Shown here: one piece after another, positions 1 to 4,374 of the stretch | Layout of the letters: every line of letters begins with the position of its first letter | Numbering within the stretch: the stretch's first letter is position 1 | Source: an uncultured Porphyromonas sp. | GTDB taxonomy: Bacteria > Bacteroidota > Bacteroidia > Bacteroidales > Porphyromonadaceae | Direction: 5' to 3' | Length of the DNA stretch: 5,839 nt | Assembly (NCBI GenBank): GCA_902465775.1 | Contig: CABQOJ010000082.1 | Location: 1 to 5,839 of the forward strand | The notes under the pieces: generated by a model | The model's database searches: none | Told to the model about the DNA's origin: nothing | Seen by the model: only the letters and a program-made list of their open reading frames with translations | Program-made: the position numbers and the translations under genes

Positions 1-63
1 TCGGAAGAATGAAATGAAACTTCGGAAGAATGAAATCATAAGTCCGAAGAGTTTTTCCGTCCC
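1..63. repeat. 21-bp direct repeat, at least two copies plus a decayed third
   Basis: The 15-mer TCGGAAGAATGAAAT occurs at 1-15 and again at 22-36, giving a 21-bp period. A third, diverged unit begins at 43 (TCCGAAGAG). Because the window opens exactly at a repeat start, further copies may lie upstream. The period is a multiple of three, so copy changes would not shift the small reading frame that begins at 14. I read this as the left part of a larger repeat element that runs to about 257. Confidence 0.7.
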
Positions 64-274
64 TCACTGGAAAATCAAAAACTTCTACGGAGCAATTCAC
101 GATTTCCTCCGTAGAGACTATTTTTATAACGCGTCAACCCTGTCTTTGGCAGGGGCATCGTGGCGAGATGATGAAGCTTTTTATTTACGGCCTAGTGTAT
201 CAGCCCGTATTTCTCGCTCCAAGTGTTTGCGTCTTCAAATGTTTTTCTTTATATTTGTAGGCGTATTCGGATAG
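14..274 (+). CDS. Doubtful 86-aa reading frame inside the repeat element
   Basis: The frame opens at ATG 14 within the 21-bp repeat and encodes MKLRKNEIISPKSFSVPHWK and onward, ending in a Phe-rich tail (MFFFIFVGVFG). I recognise no domain, and there is no signal peptide. Its last 17 codons coincide with a good promoter (226-257), and its body crosses three inverted repeats, which argues against protein-coding selection. From memory, similar short predicted proteins recur in Porphyromonas genomes. That would fit a repeated DNA element that happens to carry an open frame, but I cannot verify it. It is listed because automatic annotation may call it a hypothetical protein; I favour spurious. 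Confidence 0.25.
   Translation: MKLRKNEIISPKSFSVPHWKIKNFYGAIHDFLRRDYFYNASTLSLAGASWRDDEAFYLRPSVSARISRSKCLRLQMFFFIFVGVFG
53..154. other. Three successive inverted repeats in a non-coding, repeat-like segment
   Basis: Three perfect inverted repeats follow one another. TTTTCC at 53-58 pairs with GGAAAA at 69-74. TCTACGGAG at 84-92 pairs with CTCCGTAGA at 107-115, with a 14-nt loop. CCCTG at 138-142 pairs with CAGGG at 150-154. None is followed by a T-run, so they are not obvious intrinsic terminators. Together with the direct repeat on the left and the promoter on the right, they suggest a structured dispersed element (MITE-like or a repeated intergenic sequence). Its boundaries and copy number cannot be judged from one window. 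Confidence 0.5.
226..257 (+). promoter_or_regulatory. Bacteroidetes-type sigma-70 promoter for the lipoprotein/barrel pair
   Basis: TTTG at 226-229 and TATATTTG at 250-257 are separated by 20 bp. This fits the Bacteroidetes consensus of a -33 TTTG and a -7 TAnnTTTG with 19-21 bp between them. Transcription would start near 261-265, leaving a leader of about 70 nt before the ATG at 334. The promoter sits at the right edge of the repeat-like segment, so the element may be what drives the downstream genes. Confidence 0.7.
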
Positions 275-293
275 GTAAGTGTAAACTTCCGAA
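266..293 (+). promoter_or_regulatory. Small hairpins in the 5' leader
   Basis: Just after the predicted start of transcription, AAGT (277-280) pairs with ACTT (285-288) around a GTAA tetraloop of GNRA type. GG (274-275) can pair with CC (289-290) if T276 bulges. An alternative pairing joins TTCGGA (266-271) to TCCGAA (288-293); the two share bases and exclude each other. It could stabilise the transcript's 5' end, or it may be chance; no known riboswitch is recognised. Confidence 0.25.
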
Positions 294-333
294 CAAATCA
301 CACAGTCATATAACAGTTAAACACAGTAATACT

Positions 334-930
334 ATGACCAACAAAAAGTTTTATGCTATCCTAGTGCTAGCGTTTACGCTCTTTGCACTACAAAGCTGTG
401 ATCCTAAGACTCCTGCGAGAAAGCCAGTAGTTGAGGCTACGGTGCCTGCTGTCAAGTCGTTTGAAATCCCACTTGACATATCAAGCTGTCTTGATCGTCC
501 CAAAAGCACTACATCAGGTCTAAGAGCGGATCAGGAGAAAGTGCTATACGAGGACTGCCTCTCTTGGGATATCAGTGATGAAATCAAATCTAGTGCCTTC
601 TCAGAGGCAACCATCAAGAGTGTCATCCTGGACAAAGTGACTGTCGAGTGTGTTAGACCCGAAGGTGTGAACCTAACTCTATTTGCTCCAGTGCGTCTCT
701 ATGCAGGACAAGACCACAAACTCATAGCAGAGACGCAAGCAAAGAACTCGCAACCTAACTTGCTGGACCTAGTACTGCATGAGAAGGATCTAGCGAAGTA
801 CATTAAGGTCGATCAGCTACCAATACGTATCACTACAACGAGAGACAAAATCGCTGACTGGGAGTATGGGGATGCGAAGATATATGTGAAGATTACGTTT
901 ACTGGAACAACTACACTCCGGGCTAAATGA
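334..930 (+). CDS. Secreted lipoprotein of unknown function, 198 aa
   Basis: The N-terminus MTNKKFYAIL is followed by a hydrophobic stretch (about residues 7-18) and a lipobox ending in LQSC, so Cys22 should be lipidated after cleavage by signal peptidase II. After a short Pro-rich tether (23-40), the rest alternates short beta-strand-like segments, for example ATIKSVILDKVTVECV, LTLFAPVRLYA and DAKIYVKITFTG. This suggests one beta-sandwich domain. I know a loose Bacteroidetes pattern of this kind but cannot name a family. Three further cysteines occur in the mature part (near residues 51, 75 and 110). The ATG at 334 is chosen because it places the signal peptide at the N-terminus; an in-frame ATG at 223 would lie inside the promoter. 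The TGA overlaps the next ATG as ATGA, implying translational coupling with the barrel gene. There is no clear Shine-Dalgarno site, which is normal for the phylum. Confidence 0.88.
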   Translation: MTNKKFYAILVLAFTLFALQSCDPKTPARKPVVEATVPAVKSFEIPLDISSCLDRPKSTTSGLRADQEKVLYEDCLSWDISDEIKSSAFSEATIKSVILDKVTVECVRPEGVNLTLFAPVRLYAGQDHKLIAETQAKNSQPNLLDLVLHEKDLAKYIKVDQLPIRITTTRDKIADWEYGDAKIYVKITFTGTTTLRAK

Positions 931-1823
931 AACGAATTCTCTACTGCTCCATAATAGGAGCGATTGCTTCTCTCCTTCTCTGCACGGAGACCGTTGCTCA
1001 GAAAAGCTCCTCTTATAGGCGCCTTCCAGATGGAAGGTATGTCACAAGTAAGCAAGGAGCGACTCAAAAGAGCTCTGCGGAAAGCAACCTGTCCGTAGGC
1101 CTTGCACTAGGCGTATCAGTGCCTGATGGAGTGACGGCTCAGTGCGCCGTGCGTATTATGCCTCAGCTTGCTATACGTGCTGGTGTGGGCTTCTTCCCTA
1201 AGGTAGAGGTCTATAAGAAGACCTTTGACCTAGGTGACGCTGCTGAGATGCAGAAGTACCGAGATGCGCTAGGCTACACGCCTCAGGTGTACACGAAGGT
1301 TAGTTATAGCAACCTCAATGGGCAGCTTATGCTCGACTGGCACCCGATGGAAAACGGCTTCCGTATCTCAGGAGGCGTCTATCTAGGAGCCCCCAAGGTA
1401 GATGCTCATGGTCTGCTGATCAATGCTAAGACGAGAGAGTCTATTATGAAGCAAGAGAGTAGCCTTGATCCAAACAATATGCCTAGCATCACGATCATTG
1501 CCGATGATGATAGTCAAAGAGTAACTATACAACCTAATGGTGAAGCAGCACTGGATGCTACGGTCACTTTAGGACGTGTGGCAAGACCATATCTAGGGAT
1601 TGGCTTTGGGCAGATGGCTCCGTCTGACAAGCCTGTTTCCTTCTTTATGGATTTGGGCGTTTTGCTGTCTGGCAAGGCGCGGATTTCCTCTCCTAACGTT
1701 ATCGCTGGTGATCCTAACTTGCTCGTAGACTTTGATCCTAAGGTGCAAGATATAGTCTACAAGGCTCAATTCTTGCCAGTACTTAATATGGGGCTAGCCA
1801 TACGACTGGGAGGAGCTAAATAG
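927..1823 (+). CDS. Outer-membrane beta-barrel protein, 298 aa
   Basis: The N-terminus is a signal peptide (MKRILYCSIIGAIASLLL, then CTETVA), with likely signal peptidase I cleavage before Gln25. An A|Q junction of this kind is frequent in Bacteroidetes. A linker of about 30 residues precedes repeated amphipathic strands with alternating hydrophobics and glycines: LSVGLALGVSV, LAIRAGVGFF, NLNGQLMLDWHP, FRISGGVYLGAP, ARPYLGIGFGQ, FFMDLGVLLSG and VLNMGLAIRLGG. The order LDWHP / FRISGGVY / PYLGIGFG / FFMDLGVLLSG / C-terminal strand matches an outer-membrane barrel family that I also know from Proteobacteria and whose function is unknown. The chain ends in GGAK rather than a terminal Phe. The start overlaps the lipoprotein stop (ATGA), and the unit ends at a terminator 60 bp downstream. 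Substrate and role cannot be read from the sequence. Family class is fairly certain, function is not. Confidence 0.85.
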   Translation: MKRILYCSIIGAIASLLLCTETVAQKSSSYRRLPDGRYVTSKQGATQKSSAESNLSVGLALGVSVPDGVTAQCAVRIMPQLAIRAGVGFFPKVEVYKKTFDLGDAAEMQKYRDALGYTPQVYTKVSYSNLNGQLMLDWHPMENGFRISGGVYLGAPKVDAHGLLINAKTRESIMKQESSLDPNNMPSITIIADDDSQRVTIQPNGEAALDATVTLGRVARPYLGIGFGQMAPSDKPVSFFMDLGVLLSGKARISSPNVIAGDPNLLVDFDPKVQDIVYKAQFLPVLNMGLAIRLGGAK

Positions 1824-1853
1824 AAAAAAGCCGCCACACACACACTTGTGGCT
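1824..1853 (-). terminator. Probable intrinsic terminator of the minus-strand operon
   Basis: Read on the minus strand, GCCACA (1852-1847) can pair with TGTGGC (1838-1833), followed three bases later by six Ts (1829-1824). An alternative register pairs AGCC (1853-1850) with GGCT (1832-1829), directly next to the T-run. The stem is short, so efficiency is uncertain. It is the only T-tracted hairpin seen downstream of the 77-aa gene, and it abuts the stop codon of the convergent barrel gene (1821-1823). Confidence 0.5.
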
Positions 1854-1855
1854 GG

Positions 1856-1870
1856 GTTAGTTAGTTAGTT
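1856..1870. repeat. GTTA tetranucleotide microsatellite
   Basis: (GTTA)3 plus GTT lies between the two convergent terminators. It places TAG in all three plus frames (1858, 1862, 1866) and TAA in all three minus frames. A CA run (1836-1845) lies just to the left. It is non-coding, so slippage here would not alter a protein. Confidence 0.8.
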
Positions 1871-1881
1871 GTATGTAGAAT

Positions 1882-1912
1882 AAGGGAGGGCCTTAGCGGG
1901 TCCTCTCTTTTT
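1882..1912 (+). terminator. Rho-independent terminator of the lipoprotein/barrel unit
   Basis: An 11-bp stem forms between 1882-1892 (AAGGGAGGGCC) and 1899-1909 (GGTCCTCTCTT), with two G-U pairs and the 6-nt loop TTAGCG. It merges into a five-T run at 1908-1912. On the minus strand the two G-U pairs become C-A mismatches and the T-run is poor, so it should work mainly for plus-strand transcripts. Confidence 0.8.
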
Positions 1913-1917
1913 ATAGG

Positions 1918-2151
1918 TTACTCTACGGCAGAAAGCAGATAGGGACTGTCGGAGGTGTCGTCTTCGACGAGGCACCAGGTGCCTGAGTAGTAGAGCGTGT
2001 GCGGGGGCTCGTCGTGATGCCATGAGGCTAGCTCGATGCCTCGCTCACGGTCGTGATAGGTGAGTAGTACGGAGCGCCGGAGCTCCCCACGGCAAAGCAA
2101 CTGTCGGAGTGCGATCCGTTCGCCTGGGTGTAGGATGATCTGTCGTGCCAT
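1918..2151 (-). CDS. Hypothetical small cytoplasmic protein, 77 aa
   Basis: The protein begins MARQIILHPGERIALRQLLC and ends SDSPYLLSAVE. It has no signal peptide or membrane segment, is rich in charged residues and histidine (RERGIELASWHHDEPPH), and has two cysteines. I do not recognise the family. The ATG at 2151 is the first start after an in-frame stop at 2194-2196, which is the stop of the DUF4296 gene. It lies 42 bp downstream of that gene on the same strand, with no terminator visible between, so it is probably the last gene of the ileS-lspA operon. Base composition resembles its neighbours, and the only other frames in this stretch are short. It could be a lineage-specific small protein or a chance frame; I lean towards a real gene. 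Confidence 0.55.
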   Translation of the reverse strand: MARQIILHPGERIALRQLLCRGELRRSVLLTYHDRERGIELASWHHDEPPHTLYYSGTWCLVEDDTSDSPYLLSAVE

Positions 2152-2193
2152 CGGTCTGGTGCTACGCTTACTACATGAGGCTACGAGCAGACT

Positions 2194-3204
2194 CTAGCGA
2201 GCGATGATGCGTAGATCATGTAGCCTGAAGTGTAGAGACTGCGTACCTAGATAGTCTGTCGGTAGGCTGTAGATGGAGATGGTGACGGTGTCTTTTGCCG
2301 AGAAGTGTGGTACAGCACCTTTGCGCTCTTTGTGCGGGGTACTCACGGGAAGGCTTTCCGCTATGCTATCCGTCGGAGCATTTGATATGCTATCCGTCAA
2401 CCCTGTTGCGATGCTATCCGTCAGACCACTTAATATACTGTCCGTTGGGCTTGTAGGCACTTCTGGCTCCTTAGGCGCTGTGGCTCTCTCTGGAGCAGAC
2501 TCCCCTAGGGTGAGCACGAAGACTCCTGCGCTGGGTAATCTCTTGGACACACTCTCCATGGCTAAGGGAGGAGTCTTGGCGTCTAACTGCTTGGATAGCG
2601 CTATGTAAGGCATCTGTCCCTGCTCTAGTAGTTGTGTGCCACTGATGAGTCCCTGTATCTCTATCTGATGTATGGTGCTGGGGAGGTGAGGTATGTCTGC
2701 GAGAGCTACCTTCCAGAGGTAGATGCCTTGCTCCTTGTTGATGCAGATAGGATAGGTGGACAGCGGAGTGACAGGACAAGAGAGCGTGTCGGGTAGTGGA
2801 GAGTAGAAGTTGTTCTCGCCGTCCTCCAAGCCTATCTTGAAGAAGCCTGTCGTGCGCTCCAATATATCGACCTCTCGCTGTATGCTGGCTGAGGACTGAG
2901 CGATGATCTTCTGAAGGAGCTTGGCCTTGGAGGCGGAGAGGTAGTAGATCGTGCTGTCTAGATCATCTTGAGATACGCCGTGCGACTTGAGTATGGAGGC
3001 GTAGACTGAGTCTTGCTGTGCCGATGTGAGGTAGAGCGTCTGACCTATGCCACGAGCTGAGTAGAGCTCGGTGAGTATTTGCTCCAGCTTACCATTCGGT
3101 ATGCGTTGCCACGAGCGCTTTTTGCAGCCACTCCCGAGTAGGAGCAGCAGCAGGCTCAGTAGCCCAAGCTTGAGTAAAGAGGTCTTAACACTGAAGGCTC
3201 GCAT
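2194..3204 (-). CDS. DUF4296 domain lipoprotein, 336 aa
   Basis: A poly-leucine signal segment (residues 11-23) ends in the lipobox GSGC, so Cys27 should be lipidated by the LspA encoded 6 bp upstream. Residues about 33-115 (RIPNGKLEQILTELYSARG, then YASILKSHGVSQDDLDSTIY, then a helix) match the helical DUF4296 domain, which in Bacteroidetes is common in lipoproteins; its function is unknown. Residues about 120-237 look like beta strands (IYLWKVALAD, IHQIEIQGLISG, AGVFVLTLGES). A low-complexity Pro/Ser/Thr linker (238-295) holds four TDSI units at 8-residue spacing (254, 262, 270, 278). A last beta-rich stretch (VTISIYSLPTDY, LHFRLHDLRIIAR) ends the chain and may complete the same beta domain. 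The position just after lspA fits the usual Bacteroidales order. Domain assignment is fairly sure; biological role is unknown. Confidence 0.85.
   Translation of the reverse strand: MRAFSVKTSLLKLGLLSLLLLLLGSGCKKRSWQRIPNGKLEQILTELYSARGIGQTLYLTSAQQDSVYASILKSHGVSQDDLDSTIYYLSASKAKLLQKIIAQSSASIQREVDILERTTGFFKIGLEDGENNFYSPLPDTLSCPVTPLSTYPICINKEQGIYLWKVALADIPHLPSTIHQIEIQGLISGTQLLEQGQMPYIALSKQLDAKTPPLAMESVSKRLPSAGVFVLTLGESAPERATAPKEPEVPTSPTDSILSGLTDSIATGLTDSISNAPTDSIAESLPVSTPHKERKGAVPHFSAKDTVTISIYSLPTDYLGTQSLHFRLHDLRIIAR
2363..2458 (-). repeat. 24-bp tandem repeat, four units, within the DUF4296 gene
   Basis: Units start at 2363, 2387, 2411 and 2435 on the plus strand. The first three share the identical 12-mer ATGCTATCCGTC; the fourth is ATACTGTCCGTT. 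The other 12 bases of each unit vary. On the coding strand each unit encodes eight residues including TDSI. The period keeps the reading frame, so copy-number change would only lengthen or shorten the linker. Confidence 0.85.
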
Positions 3205-3210
3205 TATCGC

Positions 3211-3891
3211 TTACTTAGCTCGTTTACTCGTGCGACGATGCTTGCCTCGGAGGTAGATCCAGAGGCGATCGATAGCGCGTGTCGTGGTGCGTGGATAGCA
3301 GATGAGTAGCGCCAGCACGCCTACGGCGATGCAGCTGTCGGCAATGTTGAAGATGGGGCTGAAGAAGGTGTACGGCTCGCCACCACCTATCGGAAACCAC
3401 TCGGGCAGTACCGTCGTGAAGAGGGGGAAGTAGAGCATATCGACCACATGGCCCTCAAGCCACGGGGCATAGCCCACCGCTCCAGCTGTCGTAGGAACAA
3501 ACTGTGCCACCTGTCCGATGGAGGAGGTGAAGAGCTGTCCATAGATGAGGGAGTCAATGAGATTGCCAATGCCTCCTGCCAGCACAAGTCCTATGACAAT
3601 GCAAAAGCCTAGCGAGTAGTGCCTGCACTGCCGAACGAAGCGGGTGAGCCAAATGCCTAGCCCCGCCATCGCCACGATGCGGAAGGCGGTCAGGAGGAGC
3701 TTACTCCCTAGCTCCACGCCGTAGGCCATGCCACGGTTCTCTACGAAGTAGATGCGAAACCAGTCGAAGATGTGGTACTCCTGACCAACGTACATATGCG
3801 TCTTGATCCAGATCTTGACGAACTGATCAATGACGATGAGAAGCAGAATGAGCCCTGCGACAATCCAGTGGCGCTGGCTAGTTCGAGTCAT
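3211..3891 (-). CDS. lspA: Lipoprotein signal peptidase (signal peptidase II), 226 aa
   Basis: LspA is an inner-membrane aspartyl protease that removes the signal peptide from prolipoproteins after the lipobox cysteine has been acylated. Family motifs appear in order: VIDQFVKIWIK (Asp22), VENRGMAYG (Asn52), GGIGNLIDSLIYG (Asn110, Asp113), then HVVDMLYFP and FNIADSCIAVG, whose Asp151 and Asp185 form the expected catalytic pair. Four membrane segments are visible (about 8-28, 63-83, 94-114, 182-199). At 226 aa it is longer than the roughly 165 aa of the E. coli enzyme. Most of the excess is a loop of about 30 residues between the GNLID and HVVD motifs (117-147), plus a basic C-terminal tail (KHRRTSKRAK). 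In place of the usual Arg after the GNxxD motif there is Ser114. It is 18 bp after the DksA-like gene and 6 bp before the DUF4296 lipoprotein, clearly within an operon. Confidence 0.96.
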   Translation of the reverse strand: MTRTSQRHWIVAGLILLLIVIDQFVKIWIKTHMYVGQEYHIFDWFRIYFVENRGMAYGVELGSKLLLTAFRIVAMAGLGIWLTRFVRQCRHYSLGFCIVIGLVLAGGIGNLIDSLIYGQLFTSSIGQVAQFVPTTAGAVGYAPWLEGHVVDMLYFPLFTTVLPEWFPIGGGEPYTFFSPIFNIADSCIAVGVLALLICYPRTTTRAIDRLWIYLRGKHRRTSKRAK

Positions 3892-3909
3892 ATGAGGTGC
3901 GGGATGACT

Positions 3910-4290
3910 TTACTTACGCTTGTCGCGATTGAGCTTAGCCTCGATACTCTTCGTCGTATGAGGTACCGCACGAAGACGCTCTTTGGGGATGAGCTTGCCC
4001 GTGACGGAGCAGATCCCATAGGTGCCGTTTTGGATGCGTAGGAGAGCTGCCTCGAGCTTCTCGATGAAGTCCTGCAGACGCTGTGCCTGAGCATCATTCT
4101 CCAGGCGAGCCTGAGTGATGGCGCCCTCGTCTAGATCCTTGTAGGTAGGCGTCGTATCGCTGATGTCGTTAGCGTTGTCTGCGCGGAGCATATTGAGATC
4201 TTCACGAGCCTGAGCGATCTTCTTCTCAATGAGGATGCGAAACTCCTCCAGCTCCTCAGGGTTATATCTTTTCTTGCCGCTGTCTTCCAT
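3910..4290 (-). CDS. TraR/DksA-family regulator with a degenerate zinc finger, 126 aa
   Basis: Proteins of this family bind the secondary channel of RNA polymerase and, with ppGpp, adjust transcription of translation-related and stress genes. The N-terminal half is charged and helical (about 11-88), fitting the coiled coil. At its turn, DLDEGA (52-57) resembles the DxxDxA tip of E. coli DksA with Glu at the second acid; this alignment is tentative. The C-terminal part, NGTYGICSVTGKLIPKERLR, then AVPHTTKSIEAK, aligns to the C4 zinc-finger consensus (YGxCxxCGxxI...RLxAxP...CxxC). Only Cys94 remains: Thr97, Ser115 and Ala118 replace the other three ligands. I know this cysteine-poor form from Bacteroidetes, so it is probably functional without zinc rather than decayed. 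It lies between ileS and lspA; the 84-bp gap to ileS contains a hairpin that may affect its expression. No Shine-Dalgarno site is visible. Confidence 0.92.
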   Translation of the reverse strand: MEDSGKKRYNPEELEEFRILIEKKIAQAREDLNMLRADNANDISDTTPTYKDLDEGAITQARLENDAQAQRLQDFIEKLEAALLRIQNGTYGICSVTGKLIPKERLRAVPHTTKSIEAKLNRDKRK

Positions 4291-4314
4291 ACTATTTGTG
4301 AATCTATTGGTGCG

Positions 4315-4359
4315 CTGTAGGCGAAGCTCTTTAGGGGGGGAAGCTTTTATCGCCTACAG
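4315..4359 (-). promoter_or_regulatory. Strong intergenic hairpin with a G7/C7 run between ileS and the DksA-like gene
   Basis: CTGTAGGCGA (4315-4324) is perfectly complementary to TCGCCTACAG (4350-4359). Inside, AGCT (4325-4328) can pair with AGCT (4342-4345) across a 4-nt bulge, giving 14 bp closed by a loop containing seven Gs at 4334-4340 (seven Cs in the operon mRNA). A competing hairpin is possible within CGCCTACAGGCG (4351-4362). No T-run follows in either direction, so it is not a standard intrinsic terminator. An mRNA processing or stability element, or an attenuator-like switch, is possible. No TAnnTTTG promoter is seen in this 84-bp gap. Confidence 0.6.
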
Positions 4360-4374
4360 GCGCCGTGGTTTGTA

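Noticed and set aside
223..333. Upstream in-frame start (ATG 223) that would extend the lipoprotein by 37 residues
   Set aside because: It lies within the promoter, before the expected transcription start, and would bury the signal peptide and lipobox inside the protein.
927..986. Possible lipoprotein reading of the barrel protein, with a Cys at residue 19 after LLL
   Set aside because: Leu at -1 does not fit a lipobox. A signal peptidase I site (TVA before Gln25) and a barrel-type mature sequence fit better.
2273..2608. Plus-strand 111-aa open frame
   Set aside because: It lies entirely opposite the DUF4296 gene. Its repeated MLSV motif is just the complement of the 24-bp coding repeat.
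2471..2779. Second minus-strand frame of 102 aa
   Set aside because: It is an alternative frame inside the DUF4296 gene, of low-complexity composition, with no recognisable domain.
3772..4041. Plus-strand 89-aa frame crossing the lspA/DksA-like boundary
   Set aside because: It is antisense to two well-supported genes and has no family resemblance.
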